A DNA stretch of 64,000 nucleotides, from contig ML677343.1 of NCBI GenBank assembly GCA_007922305.1, positions 31,427,987 to 31,491,986 on the forward strand. Reading direction: 5' to 3'. Below, piece by piece: positions 1-11,850 of this stretch (the stretch's first letter is position 1; each line of letters begins with the position of its first letter). Origin of the DNA: Dermatemys mawii. Lineage: Eukaryota; Chordata; Testudines; Dermatemydidae. The position numbers and the translations under genes are program-made. Below the pieces are notes generated by a model that saw only the letters and a program-made list of their open reading frames with translations, was not told the DNA's origin and did no database searches.

Positions 1-313
1 TTTGTCCCCTGACTACTCCCTCCAGAGACCCCCGCACCTAACCACCCCCACCAAGACCCCACTCCCTATCTAAGCCTCCCTGCTCCTTGTCCCATGACTG
101 CCCCCTCCAGAGGCCCCCTGCCTCTAATCACCCCCCGAGGATCCCACCCCCATCCAAGCCCCCTGCTCCCTGTCCCCTGACTGCCCTGACCCCTAGCCAT
201 ACCCCTGCCCCCAACAGGCCCCCTGGGACTCCCACACCCTATCCAACCCCCCTGTTCCCTGTACCCTGACTGCCCCCCCAGAGACCTTCTGGCTCTTATC
301 CAATCCCCCAGCC
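1..313. repeat. C-rich minisatellite, unit about 82-89 bp
   Basis: Four diverged units begin near positions 1, 92, 174 and 262, each with a start like CCCCTGACTGCCCC and an end like CCCTGCTCCCTGT. The unit length varies from about 82 to 91 bp. It sits inside the hAT-like repeat and gives the small frames seen here on both strands; none is a gene. Confidence 0.75.
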
Positions 314-555
314 CCTTACCATGCTGCTCAGAACAGCGTGTTTGGCCTGGAGCCAGACATGCTGCCATGCTGATCTGCTGGAGTGCGCAGCCCCACCCCC
401 CAGAGCACTGCTTGTGCAGCGCGCTGAGGCTACGGGAGGAGAGACCGGTGGGGGAGAAGGGAGGAGCTAGCCTCCGCAGCTGGGAGCTCAGGAGGCCAGA
501 CAGAATTAGTCCGCAGGTTGGATGTGGCCCGCGGGCCATAGTTTTCCCACCCCTG
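1..555. mobile_element. hAT-like repeat, right-hand end
   Basis: GC-rich repeat that enters from the left window edge. Its right end reads (533-555) GGGCCATAGTTTTCCCACCCCTG-type sequence, which on the other strand gives a CAGGGGTGGG start, the usual hAT/Charlie terminus. The body from about 315 to 530 is unique-looking GC-rich DNA; the left part is a tandem array. No transposase frame is visible, so it is a non-autonomous copy. The left end lies outside the window and the 8-bp target duplication cannot be tested. Confidence 0.55.
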
Positions 556-954
556 AACTAGGGGAAAAACGCTGATTTTTTGGAAAAAATTCCTTTCTTT
601 TTCATGGTTGTTCATTGAATATATTTAATGCATTATCTTTAGTCCATCAAAGTACATGTTTAATAAAAGTTTTACATTTCTTCCTGTATCTGACCATCTA
701 ATGATAGTTCAGGATGGCATATCCTCATTTCCATGGCAACAAGCCGTGGTGAAGGTGTAACCATGGTGTTTACAATGGAAGGAAAGGTTAAGAAGGAGAA
801 GACAGTTTGAGAATAGTGCCAGCTATTTGATTCACAATGGAAAAGATATTTAAGAAATAAACTGGTATATTTTATATTGCTGACTTCTTCTTGTAAAGCT
901 GTGTTGTATTGCAGTATTGGTAAATAGCGCTGGGTTTGAATGTTATCATGGAAT
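556..954. other. no feature recognised
   Basis: AT-leaning sequence with no open frame or familiar repeat that I can name. Confidence 0.5.
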
Positions 955-1150
955 AAGGAGGGTCTTGTGGGTAAGTCACTGGGCTGGTAATCAGGAGATC
1001 TTGGTTGAATTCCTTGTTTTGTCTATGGGCAAATCATTTAATCTCTTTTTGCCCCGGTTCCCCATCAGTAAAATGGGGATAACACGTCTCACCTTGCAAG
1101 GGAATTTAAAGATAAATGCATTAATGTGCAAAATGCTCATGTACTGCAGC
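955..1150 (+). mobile_element. MIR-like CORE-SINE
   Basis: Reads in the tRNA-head to tail direction: a diverged B-box-like GGTTGAATTCC, then ATGGGCAAATCATTTAATCTC, then the hallmark TCAGTAAAATGGGGATAA and a trailing AATGCT-type end. These are the conserved blocks of amniote MIR-like SINEs. Old copy with no visible target duplication. Confidence 0.7.
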
Positions 1151-1165
1151 AATGGGGTCTGCAAC

Positions 1166-1440
1166 TAAGGATCTGTCTCCATGGCAGTTAAAAACCCAGG
1201 GCTGGCCCGAGTCACTGACTGGGCTAAGGGGCAGTTTTAATTGCAGTATAGACACTTGGGCAGAGGCTAGAGCCTGCTCTCTGGGACCCCACCATGGGGG
1301 AAGGGGTCCTAGAGTTTGGGCTCCAGCCCGAGCCCAAATGTCTATGCCACAATTCAGTACCTTTCAGCCCAGCCCTGCAAACCCAAGTCTGTTGACCCAG
1401 GTCAGCCACGGGTGTTTAATTGCTGTGTAGACAGACCCTA
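1166..1440. mobile_element. hAT-type MITE, 275 bp, long palindromic arms
   Basis: Terminal inverted repeats TAAGGATCTGTCTCC at the left and TAGGGTCTGTCTACA (reverse strand) at the right. The interior is itself partly palindromic, with GGGTCCTAGAG and GGGCTCCAGCCCGAGCCC blocks. The same family recurs at 37.35-37.57 kb. No transposase. The flanking 8-mers do not match, so any target duplication has decayed. Confidence 0.7.
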
Positions 1441-3214
1441 ATCAGACAAATATTTTCTGAGCTTTCCCTGGCACTTCAATTGCTGTTGAGCCATTATTTC
1501 ATATTCGCGTAACAAGGACTCTTAGCTGTTATTTTTAAAAAACAGAACAACCCAACCAAATAACCTGTGTACATGTGTCTGTCATGTTCTCTCTATATCT
1601 TCTGCTGAGTAAAATGAACGATCTTCCCGGTCAGGATGAAACATCAGAAATATTCCACTGGGTGCTGGTTGGAAGAAATATAGTTGGGAGAAGCTTTGGA
1701 AAAGTAACCAATCAGCTTCTAATCTCTGACATTTTCAGCACTCCATTGTAAAGGTGTACAGTCATTTATTCCAGGAGTCCAGTGAATAGCAGCTTTCTTA
1801 TGAGTTTGCTGATTTTATAACTAGCGAAGAGCAAATTTCTGGATGCTTGTCTGACGCAAACTTGGCTTTGGTATCTCCATCACTGGCTATAAATTAACAG
1901 ATAGACTGGAAGGATAGTTGAGTTTTGTAGCACTGTTTGGAATGAAATGCTACCTACCTTTATTTTTTAAAAGTGCCGACACACATGGATTAGAAATGTC
2001 ATAGTGGACTTTGGCTCGTCACATTATTAAAGTTCCGATACATCAATTCATTTTGGGCAAATTGTGTCAGAGTTGGGTGTGCTTTGGTTATGCCTCGGTG
2101 CACTGTACATACATCAGTGCTGGACTGTTGTGCAATGCCAGGAAGGTATAGTCTACTGGGTGGGCTCTCCTTTGTGCACATAGTTGGAAATAATTACTGA
2201 GGGAGTAGGACTCAGATACCTGCCATGAGAATAATCTTGTTTTGCTGACCCCGTCCAAGATCAGCTGCTACAAAAGGAGGAGAGAGGATTCCTGTGTTTT
2301 TGGAATGCATGAAGGCCATGTGTATCTGGTTGGATTTATTTAAGCTTTTATGTGTTGGAGGAAGGTATGTAAAGTAAAATAAACATTGATTCGGGCATTT
2401 TGCAGAGCTTGATGCAATTTGCCTGATTTTTTGGGAAGGGTGATGCCTTTGGACAGGGGATTATAATAAGTGGTCTGGTTCCCTTTGAGTTTGCTCCAGT
2501 TGCTGAGACTGATGTCTAGAGAGAATGTGCTGAGTTCAACCCAAGAAAAGTGTAAGTTAACTGGAATTGTATCTAGCTTCAGGCCTAGTTCACACGGGTG
2601 AACCTCTGTACCCATGCTGAGTCCCAGGGGAGCTCTGCGGGAGCAAGGGTCTGCCTATATAATGATCTCATTGCAGGACTGGGGCCATCACCTGCAAGTG
2701 ACTATGTTCTCTTTGTTTGCTCCCATTTTACCTATGATAGATCTGTTGGCCCAAACCAGAGCTCCTGATCAAGCTTGTTATGTTTGGAGTGTGTTGGCAG
2801 CTGCCATTAAGTACATCTTTGATTTGTGGACAATCACAGACCCCTCTAAAGTGGATGGGAATACTAGCTACCCTTGATTCTGGCTAAGTAGAAGAAGCAT
2901 TTAAGCTCCAAAAGTGAAGAGAGAGCCATAGAAGCGTGACCCTGAGAGAAAGCCAAGCGAGCAATTATTTTGGGCAGAGTGCTGGCTGGAAAGGCTGGCT
3001 TGGAATTGTGAGCAACGAAACTGCCTGCTGTGTTTGTCTCTCCTGTGCTCAGGAAAACAGAAGGTCGTGTTCATTATTTGTAAATAGGATTGCACCAAGC
3101 AAATATCAGACTCGTGAAAAATATCTCCTCTTAGTGAAAACAACCCAGCAAGGCTTTGAATATAGGCTAACTGCTGGGACTAGCAGGGACAAGAGTTTAT
3201 CTCTGTTATTGTAG
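1441..3214. other. no gene; repeat-poor stretch
   Basis: Only short frames, none with codon bias or similarity I recognise. No familiar transposon family seen. Confidence 0.5.
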
Positions 3215-3372
3215 TGTGTCTGAGTGCCTCACACACCTCTGCTATACAGAGGGGAGCTGAGATACAAAGAGACTACGTAACTTGCCTAAGGTCAGACAGG
3301 AAATCTGTTGCAGAGTAGAGAACTGAACCTGGCGCTTCTCAGTTGCAGGCTAGCATCCTGACAACGGCGCTG
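3215..3372 (-). mobile_element. MIR-like CORE-SINE, reversed
   Basis: On the plus strand it reads GAGTGCCTCACAC, then CTGAGATACAAAGAGACTA, then GTAACTTGCCTAAGGTCAGA and a GAACTGAACCTGG B-box remnant. This is the reverse of the SINE order, so the element is on the minus strand. Confidence 0.7.
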
Positions 3373-5071
3373 TCCTTCCTCTTTGTCACAACAAACTAGT
3401 GTGCAAAACCCAGCCCTTGTGATCAGCTATGAGTATCCAGTGTGGGAAGCACATACAAGAGGAAAGGTGTATTGACTAAAGGGGCTGGAAAAGGGGTGGC
3501 TATAATAAACCAGGAATTTAAAGTGATGGAAAAATATTTTGGGCCTGTCCTTTTTAATGCTGATTTTGCTGGTATGTGGCAGTGCCTGCTGGATGGATGC
3601 TCATTTCTCTAGGTTTTGTGTCTCTTGTGGATTAAATGAAGAAATTTAATGTCCCATAGGACATAGTTTTTGTGTTTAAATGCAGTAAAGGCAATGCCAT
3701 ATTAACATAATCAAATTTTAACAAATGAGCGGCACTCACAGAATAAAGACACTTCACTGCAATGTCGTTTTAATTACTAAGAAAAAAATTACATTTTACA
3801 AATTATGATAAATTGAATTTTATTGCAGTTCATGTGAGGACTTATTTAATAGTAAATTACATTAGACACTAACAAAATCCTTTCCCCCGCTAAGGTTTAT
3901 TTGAAGCTTGTTGAACTTTAAATGGAAAAATGAGCTGTGAATTGACTCCGAGGCTTGCCGAGGCAGTCCAAATGGTGGTTTGTATATACGGTTTAGATTA
4001 GCCCTGTTTAAATCCAGATTGCATGCATACATTTCTAACATCTGTGAAATCAAAACCAGACACTTCTACTTTATTAATATAGAGCTTCTCATGTGTCCCA
4101 CCCCCCAAGTTAATTTGTTAGGATTCAAATCCTGAGTTGTGTCTCTCTTGTTTTGGAGCAAATGTCTCTTTCTTTTTCCCCCCCCTTTATCGGTTCATTC
4201 TTGTTGATAATCTCTGGGCTCTTACAACTCAGACCTAGCTCCTGAGCCTGCGATCAAATCCTACAATGGAGTAGGTTGCTTTTGTGATAAGGGTGCCATG
4301 TGTCAGCCAAGAACTAGAATGAAACCACGTGGAGGCATTGCACGTCATGTTACACATCACCCTCATGCGAGTTGACTCACTACTAGCATGCAGCACATTC
4401 CAGCTGGCCAGCTGTGACTTTCCTCTTTCTCTCTTCTGCATCTCCCCATTTCTCTGAGGTAGCCATTTGTCCCCACAATCTGTCTCCTTTTTTAAAAATT
4501 ATTTCTTGTTCCTCCTCTTTTTTTATCCTGGTTGTTCAATGTCATTTGTGACTGGCATTGACCTTTGATTTGTCTGGGGCTGGGGGGAACCCCACCTGCA
4601 TTTAATAAATGGGTGAAACCCGTCTTGGTCCGGTCTGACAGGACCAAGTTATCAATTGCTTCAAGGAAGTTTAAAAAAAGAGGGACAAAGAGTGGACTGA
4701 GACTTGGGGGTTTGGTGGGGTAGATACTTTGTGGTGATGTCTCAAGGCAGTGGGATACCTAATACAGTGCAATATACAATACAGTGATCCATGATCCTTA
4801 ATAATAACCAGATCTCCTCGTTACTTAAGTTTTGGGAGGATGTAATTCTCTGTAATGCCTCCCAGGGGAACAAGAGTGTGAAACTGATCTCTGCCATCTT
4901 GGAGTACTTCATTAACTCATTTTAAAGAGCTTTGCCTATTCTCTGTGATTTACATCAGACCATTCCCGAGGGCCCTGATTGAGCAAATCCCTTTGTATGT
5001 ACATCAAACTGGGGCCTAGGATGCTGATTTTCACTGAACAAATACTGAGGATTTGCTTTAAGAGACCAGAC
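3373..5071. other. no gene recognised
   Basis: Contains AT-rich tracts around 3.66-3.88 kb and a pyrimidine run near 4.17 kb. No supported coding or repeat call. Confidence 0.5.
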
Positions 5072-5508
5072 CATTGAGACACAGGAAGTTCGGTCTGTTC
5101 AGTTTATCAAGATAACTTAACCTTCCTCTGTAAGTATCTCTGTGGCAAGATTTCTGGGAGTAGAGGGTTCTCTGATGTAGCAAACAAAGGCATCATCCGA
5201 TCCAGGGGCTGAAAGCTGAAACTAGATACATTCTGGCTAGCAATAAGGTATGGATCTTCAATAGGGAAGGGCAATTAACCATTGGGACATATTACCAAGC
5301 AATGCAGTGACGTCTCCATCACTTGAAGTCGTTAAATCGAGACTGATTTTATTGTTAAACAACAGCAACAAAACTTGCACTCAAGCTCAACCACCAGCCA
5401 TGGGATTGATGCAGGAGTTACTGGAAGAAATTATCTGGCCTGGGTTATGCAGAAGGTTGGACTAGATAGTCGTCATAATGGTCTTTTCCTAGGTTTTAAA
5501 GCCAGAAA
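5072..5508 (+). mobile_element. CR1 LINE, 3' end
   Basis: Diverged copy of a CR1 3' region: GAGACACAGGAAGTTC, AGCAAACAAAGGCATCATCC, GGCTGAAAGCTGAAACTAGA, ATTAACCATTGGGACA and GGTTGGACTAGATAG, ending near CATAATGGTC. Plus orientation. The order of blocks matches CR1; many substitutions indicate age. Confidence 0.75.
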
Positions 5509-5731
5509 TCCAGTATTCTTCCTTTGGCAATGGCCATTATGTAAGGCTATAGAGGAGAATGAGCCCCTTCCTACAACAAGTGCACTTAACCAATTGTTCG
5601 GTGCTGTAATGAGAGGTAGAGGATCCTCCCTGATACTTGCAAGTACTCCGTTTATGCTCTGATGCATATGATTTGATAACCATTCTAATGCCAGTGATCT
5701 TACAATAAGGGTAATGTTACAAGCAGTGGAC

Positions 5732-6600
5732 CATAGAATCATAGGCCTGGAAGGGACCTCAAGGGGTCATCTAGTCCTGTCCCCTGCACTCAGGCAGGGC
5801 TAACTGTTATTTTAGACCATCCCTGACAGGTCTTTATCCTACCTGCTCTTAAAAATCTCCAATGACATAGATTCCACAACCTCCCTAGGCAATTTATTCC
5901 AGTGTTTAACAACCCCGACAGGAAGTTTTTCCTTATGTTCAACCTAAACAGCCCTTGCTGCAATTTAAGCCCTTTGCTTCTTGTCCTATCCTCAGAGGTT
6001 AACAAGAACATTTTTTTTCTCCTTCCTCTTTGTAACCAACTTTGATGTACTTGAAAACTGTTATGTCTTCTCTTCTCTAGACTAAATAAACCTGTTTTTT
6101 TCAATCTTCCCTCGTGGTCATGTTTTCTAGACCATTAATCCTTTTTGTTGCTCTTTTCTGGACTTGCCCCAGTTTGTCCACATTCTTCCTGAAATGTGGT
6201 TCCCAGAACTGGACACAATACTCCAGTTGAGGCCTAATCCGTGTGGAAGAATTACTTCTTGTGTCTTGCTTACAACACTCCTGCTAATACACTCAGATTA
6301 TTTATTTTCTTTTTTCCCCAGCAGCGTTACTCTGTTCACCCATGGTTAGCTTGTGATCCACTATAACCTCCAGATCCCATTCCATAATACTCTTTCCTAG
6401 GCAGTCATTTTCCATTTTGTATGTGTGCAGCTGATTGTTCTTTCCTAAGTGGAGTACTTTGCATTTGTTCTTATTGAATTTCATCCTGTTTACTTCAGAC
6501 CATTTCTCCAGTTTGTCCAGATTGTTTTGAATTTTAATCCTGTCCTCCAAAGCACTTGCAACCCCTCCCAGTTTAGATGTTATCTTGGTGGGCAATGAGA
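5732..6600 (-). mobile_element. CR1 LINE 3' half with reverse-transcriptase tail
   Basis: Minus-strand CR1 of about 870 bp. The 3' terminus at the left begins ATAGAATCATAGGCCTGG. The right part (6595-6302) still has an open 97-codon frame with the CR1 polymerase C-terminal signature LEKWSEVNRMKFNKNKCKVL, the stretch that follows the palm domain. The copy is 5'-truncated near 6600, as is usual for LINEs. The next 450 bp on the 3' side is the conserved non-palm tail with stops in all frames. Dead element. Confidence 0.88.
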
Positions 6601-8189
6601 CAAATTTGCCAGTGGAATTATATCAGGGATGAATTTAGTCTGTTGCAGAAGAGGATCCGCCACTACTCAAGTGTGTTCTATTTATTTTAAAGTGTAATTG
6701 ATGATACTTATGTGCCCTCTGCTGATTAAGAGGGAAGAACTAGGTTAATATAGTCCAGTGTTTCTAATCTTGAACATACTGTGCAGTTTAAATAGATAGC
6801 AGGTTTATGCGTCCATTTTAATTGCATTCCCTAAAAAATGTTGAAAAGAATAAAATAAAATTATAAACAGTTGCAAACATTTTCTGATCCAGTGGCCACA
6901 TCAAACATATGCTTGAGAGGGGCTGTTTCATATGAGCATAATTGCATATGCATGCAGTCCCTTCAACTTTCCCTCCAGAATGTTACAAGAGTTTGTGTAC
7001 AATTTATAATAAATTATTCATCCCTTTTTTATTAGCATCATAAATTTTTTTTGTGGTAGCCCAACTGAATGCTGAAGCTGTTATGAAAGCACAGAAATTC
7101 CATAAATAATGTTTCCAGTTTTTTTTTCATTTAGTTACTTCCTAGATTTTTCCCACTCTTTGGATTTGCATTTATTGTTTTCTGTTCTACTAGTAAAAGG
7201 TACAAAATATTTTTCCCCCCAGCGTTGTGCACTAATACTTGCAGTGCTAAAGAAAGATGAAAACAGTTTAGTCAGAGAAGATGCCAGTCCTTTCCACACA
7301 CCACTGAGAGGAATACCTAGCCTGTCAGCAGCTCTATCCGGAAGTATTCTACTGCTCTGTCTCCATCCTGGATTGAAATTCTTAGCAGTGACCTCCTATG
7401 CTGTTATGTCAACAGAGCCGCAGATTTGAGTGTCTCACACTCTATACGTTTGGCAAACTTGTGCCTCAACACTGCTGAGGTCACTGTTAAGGATTTGCAC
7501 TAGAGCGCAAGTTTAAAGAAGCTGGGGTAAGTATTGCTTTCGGGCAGCTGCTGGTGATGGAATTGAGAGCCTCGTGGAGTGTTGAAGTGCGTAGTTGACA
7601 GCATTATACACAATATGAAGGGGAAAAGAAATGCACAAATCTTTCCCCTTAACTTCTTATTTCTGGGCTTTTCAGGTTTTGGGTGTGTGAAGTGTGTCCT
7701 GATGCAGTCTTAACTGTCACTAATTAATGCTAATTAATTTGAGTGGCTCCCATGAGATCACTAGGTCACTTAGACTACCTATTAATAGTCCTTTAGATTA
7801 AATAGGATTAAAGCTAGAGAACTCTTTCCTTCCCTATTATTTCACAATAAAGTAATATATTTGATTTTTATTTAACGTAGGAGGGCAAATCCAATTTTTA
7901 AGGTTGGCTGCTTAAATTGTATGTGTAAATGCCAACTTAGAAGTTCAGTTGCTTGTGTTGTGTGATTTAGGAGGATCCTTTGCTGTGCAGATGTGGGGTT
8001 GTGCACACAGGCCTTGCATGACATTTCTCAGTAATGATCTGCCAAAGAGTAAAATTATAACAAGACACACACCTTGTACCATTGTGAGTTTGGATCCTAT
8101 ATGATTCAGCATTTTGTAATGTCTCTGGTGCCCGAAATCTAACCTACCCCAATGAAAATGCTCTCTGTCTTTCAGCATGGAATAAACCA
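6601..8189. other. no gene recognised
   Basis: A plus-strand frame at 7109-7429 follows a pyrimidine tract ending CCCCCCAG at about 7222, but it matches nothing I know and looks like chance. No repeats named. Confidence 0.45.
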
Positions 8190-8194
8190 GTAAG

Positions 8195-8250
8195 GTGTCA
8201 GTTAAACAATGTACTTAAGCATGTGCCTAACTTAAAGCATGTGAGTAGCA
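8195..8250. repeat. short repeat fragment (TTAAGCATGTG family)
   Basis: Contains CTTAAGCATGTGCCTAACTT followed by AAGCATGTGAGTAG, one arm of a palindromic sauropsid repeat whose arms read into CCCATTGAAGTCAATGGG. Only one arm is left. Confidence 0.5.
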
Positions 8251-8329
8251 TATAAATACCTTGAAGCTAGAACCATATCAGCTTCTCGCTCTTGCCAGAG
8301 CCAGACTGGTGCTTAACAAAGTCCTAATC

Positions 8330-8440
8330 CTCATTTGTCTCATCTCTCTAGTTTAGGTTGCAAGCCATTTGGAGAAGGGACTGCACTTTCCATATTAGAA
8401 CAGCACTGAACCCCCTGCCAATGCTCAGTAAATTAAACCT
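8330..8440 (+). mobile_element. CORE-SINE tail fragment
   Basis: Carries TTGTCTCATCTCTCTAGTTT and GGTTGCAAGCCATTTGGAGA, then GGGACTGCACTTTCC. This is the distal part of the same MIR-like SINE family, which normally reads TTGTAAGCTCTTTGGGGCAGGGACTG. The head is missing. Confidence 0.55.
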
Positions 8441-8731
8441 GGGCTAGGGAACATGGTCAGTTTCTGCAAGAGGATCTCCTGCTACCTACATTTCCCAACT
8501 GCAGCAGACACAGTATTTCTACTTGTGATTTTCATTGTAGGAGGGTGGAAAGTAATAGCCTTGCTCGGAGCTGACACATCGTTCAGCAAAAGCTCTGTGG
8601 GGTCTGTTTATTACCAGTGAGTGACATGCTGAAATCCTGACACACTGTACTTATGTTCCAACATAATGATTGACTTCCTGCCAGGGGATGTGCATGTCCT
8701 TCCAAGAGCTGCTTTCATCCATGCTGTGACA

Positions 8732-8733
<2 letters not shown>

Positions 8734-8767
<34 letters not shown>
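8734..8767. repeat. (CT)n microsatellite
   Basis: An uninterrupted CT dinucleotide run of about 17 units, followed by an imperfect CCCTCTCGCTCTT edge. Pure runs of this size are expected to be length-polymorphic. It explains the RERERE low-complexity frame on the opposite strand. Confidence 0.95.
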
Positions 8768-8772
<5 letters not shown>

Positions 8773-9607
8773 TCGCTCTTTTGAAGAAGCAAGGAAGGAA
8801 GGGCATAATGTAGATTGGACACATTGAACTAATCATTGCTTAGCCATGCAGTTTTATTTGGATGCAGCAATGCTGGTGGGAGGCAGTCCCGTGGCATGTC
8901 AGTGGTTCTATATCAATGCCAGAAGATGGTAACCCCTGGAGTAGCAAAAGGTGAATCATCAATTTAAAATGTCCATTCCAGGGCATCAGGACTTGCCACA
9001 AAGTTGCCTCTTCACTATCAATCAGAGCGGGAGAGAACATGGGGGCAAACCTTAAACTGAGTGATGGAGTCCACCCCTTTCTCTCAGGTGTGGGTAAATG
9101 TCCTGGATTATTTGTCAATGGAAATTTTAAAATAAATGTCAATAAATGAGTGAAATGTATGGCTGGTGTAAATCCTGGTGTGTGCAAAGAAAATGGTGGT
9201 AGTTCAAGTGGTAGTGCAGACTCCATTAATTATGTATTAATTAAATAAAAATATTAATGAAAATAATTAAAAATAAAACAATACTTAAGATAATGCAGGC
9301 TAGCAATCTCACCTCTACTCGTTCTATACACCCACTGAATGCTGGATCACTGCACTGCTTCTCTTCACCCTTTCTTTTTTTTTTTTTGACCAACAGAACT
9401 TGCTTTCTGCATCAGGTGCTGAACATGAGTTGGCCTGGTCTCCACCAGTGGCTAAGCCTGACTTGTGTTCTACCATGTTTGGATGAAGTAGGTAGCTTTG
9501 TTTGGCATCACATTTCAATGACAGACATGGCCTTAGAAGTGGAACACGCAGGGCAGAGCGGTATTACTTGGCTTTTGGGAAGAAGCAGAGAAAAGCTTGT
9601 AATGGAT
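8768..9607. other. no gene recognised
   Basis: Holds a T-rich run near 9.37 kb and an A/T-rich patch at 9.23-9.29 kb. The frames on both strands here have no recognisable similarity. Confidence 0.45.
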
Positions 9608-10290
9608 GGAATTCAGTGGTGACAAATGCTAAGTAATCCTACCTGGGAGGAAATAATTGAATTGCTTCTACAGTTTTCTGTGTTCTAAATTTACTGTATC
9701 AACACAGGAAAAAGCCCTGAATTTTTTTATGGACTACTCATTGAAGATCTGTGCTCAATGGACAGCAATGGTAGCAGAAGAAAAAGAAGTGAACAGAAAT
9801 GTTAGGATTCATTAGGAACAGAACAGAGAATAGGGATAATGTTATCATGCCATAATATAAATCAGTGGTATATCTTCTGCTGGAATAACGTGCTGAGCTC
9901 TATTCAACTCATCTTCAATACGATATAGCAGCGTTAGAAAGGACTCAGAGATAGGAGATGAAAATAGTTAGAGAGGTAGGAAAACTCAGGAACAGTGACG
10001 GAACACATTAGGACTGTTTACTTTAAAGAGGAAGTGAACAAGAGGAGGAATGATAAAAGCATAGAAACAGTGAAGGGTCTAGAAAGAAGAGAGCTAGGGG
10101 AGAGAAAGGCAGACTAGCAGTTCTCTAATATAAGAGCAAGGGGACTTTCAATGATGATAAAAACTGGCAAATTCAAAACTGATAAAAGAAAATGCTTTTT
10201 CGTACAATGTGTAATTAGCCTGTGGAACTCATTGCCACAAGATATCATTTAGAAAGATTCAAAGAAAGATTAGCCATTTATGGATAATGA
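9608..10290 (+). mobile_element. CR1 LINE, decayed 3' part of ORF2
   Basis: Begins in a decayed reverse-transcriptase tail (GGTGACAAATGCTAAGTAAT, the analogue of the CR1 motif K-x-LHLG) and passes through GTTAGGATTCATTAGGAACA to the 3' region TGTGGAACTCATTGCCACAA. Frameshifts and stops throughout. Plus orientation; ends abruptly into a SINE. Confidence 0.65.
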
Positions 10291-10294
10291 GAAT

Positions 10295-10440
10295 GTCCAT
10301 GCCCTGCGAGGTAGGGAGTATTACCCCTATGTTACACACTGGCGACTAGTGACTTGCCCACAATCAGTGCGTGTCTGTGGAGGTACAAGGACTTGAGTCC
10401 AAGTCTTAGACTAGTGCCGTAACCACTGGCTCATCCTTCC
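10295..10440 (-). mobile_element. MIR-like CORE-SINE, reversed
   Basis: Plus strand reads GAGGTAGGGAGTATTACCCC, then TAGTGACTTGCCCACAATCA, then GGACTTGAGTCCAAGTC and AGTGCCGTAACCACTGG. The last two blocks are the B-box and A-box ends of the tRNA-like head, on the right, so the element is on the minus strand. Confidence 0.75.
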
Positions 10441-11224
10441 TAACTGACGGGTGTTAAGAATAAGCTTTGTCTAAGGACAGGTTATCCCATAACTGTCCAC
10501 CATAGAATTTCTTGCAACTTTTTCTGAAGCAGCTGGTCCCTGGCCAGTGTGAGAAAGATGTTGCTGAACTAGATGCATCTCTGGTCTGATCCAGTCTGGA
10601 AATGCCATGCTCCAGTACCTGTCCTTCCCTAGGGGGACATCTCTGAGATGTAGGGATATTACAAGGCTGCATGGTGTGGTGGTAGAGAGAAATCAAATGC
10701 CCTTAGTGATTGAATTGCATGTTTATGTACTAGTAGCAACAAATAACACCCCTCCCCTCCCTGTAAGGATTAAACATAGCCAGAGAAATGCCAACCAGTA
10801 ACAATTAGAGTATGACATGTAGCGGTGGGTGGTAGTTTTGCCACAAACCTTATATAGTAACCAGCACATAGTTGTGTGGTTCCGGACACAGGCTGGAAGG
10901 TCTGATTGAGAAATATGGGTCATAAGGTCCCTGCTGGCTCTGTCTCCCACTATGGATTCTGTGCAGGTGCGACACCATCCTCTAGCCTTGGAGGTGGTGG
11001 ATGCAAGACTCCATCCACATAGGGCAGGGGAACGTCGCATCCTCATGGGAACTGTTCTGCCCTCCTTGCTGCTTCTCAAGGTACAGGGCATGCCTTACAT
11101 ACCATTAACCCTATATGCAGCACACAGGCATGGGTCTTTATTCTGACGTGTACTATTACATCAAAACATTCAAACCTAGATACCTGAGCTTCTGGAGTGG
11201 CACTAGCTAGGAGACGATCACAAA
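10441..11224. other. no gene recognised
   Basis: Several overlapping short frames on both strands; none has similarity I can name. Confidence 0.45.
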
Positions 11225-11540
11225 TGGAGTTGGTCAGAAAAACTTTGACGGAACATTTTTTCATCAGAATGTTCAGTTCTTCACAATCGAAATGTTCTGC
11301 AGGACCATGGAGATTTTGATCAAATTCCAGCGCAAATCTGCTTGCTTTCCTGCCAGCTCACCCACTTGACTCCTCAGTAGCCCACCTGGCTCCCAGGCCT
11401 CCTGGATCAATGCAGCCCACCAGGCAGACCACCCTGGAGTTGGAGCACCCAGTAGAGCTGGGTGGAGAACAGTCCCTTGATTTTTATAGAGAATTTTGAA
11501 GGTTTGGGTTTCCCTTCTCAACTGGAACTAAACCCGATTT
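11225..11540. repeat. TTTTC/GAAAA-rich repeat, interrupted
   Basis: Outer parts (about 11225-11300 and 11455-11540) are of the AAATGTTTTGG/GAAAATTTTC-rich type seen again at 16.2, 31.1, 38.4, 41.0 and 60.9 kb. The middle (11300-11455) is GC-richer and may be an insertion. Family not named. Confidence 0.35.
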
Positions 11541-11777
11541 AAGAAACTTAAAATCCTCCATCAATGCGAATTACCATTCTCCATCCAGTTCTAATTATGA
11601 GGGCTAGCAAGCCTCCTGCTTCAGTGCATAAGCTTCTTCTGCTGAGCTGAGGAAGAAAAGCCTCCTCGTGTTACAGAACAGCAAGCTTAGGGACATCCTG
11701 GGGAGAGTTCCATATTCTGTTGAAGCATCACAATTTATGAAAACAGGTCACCAGAGTATGGATCATTGGTCTGCTCA

Positions 11778-11850
11778 CAGATTTGAAGGCCAGAAGGGAC
11801 CATTATAACTATCTAGTCTGTCGTCCTGCACAACATAAGCTGGAGAATTA
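11778..11850 (-). mobile_element. CR1 LINE 3' terminus
   Basis: Short 5'-truncated CR1 tail in minus orientation: AAGGCCAGAAGGGACCATTA then ATCTAGTCTGTCGTCCTGCA. The wording matches the CR1 subfamily that also ends at 34.36-34.44 kb in the opposite orientation. Confidence 0.75.

Noticed and set aside
66..539. 157-codon minus-strand frame, Gly/Arg-rich
   Set aside because: Low-complexity translation of the C-rich minisatellite in the hAT-like repeat.
7109..7429. Possible exon after a CCCCCCAG acceptor at about 7222
   Set aside because: The only open frame stops before any good donor, and no similarity is visible.
8651..8836. Frame with an Arg-Glu repeat
   Set aside because: Product of the (CT)n microsatellite.
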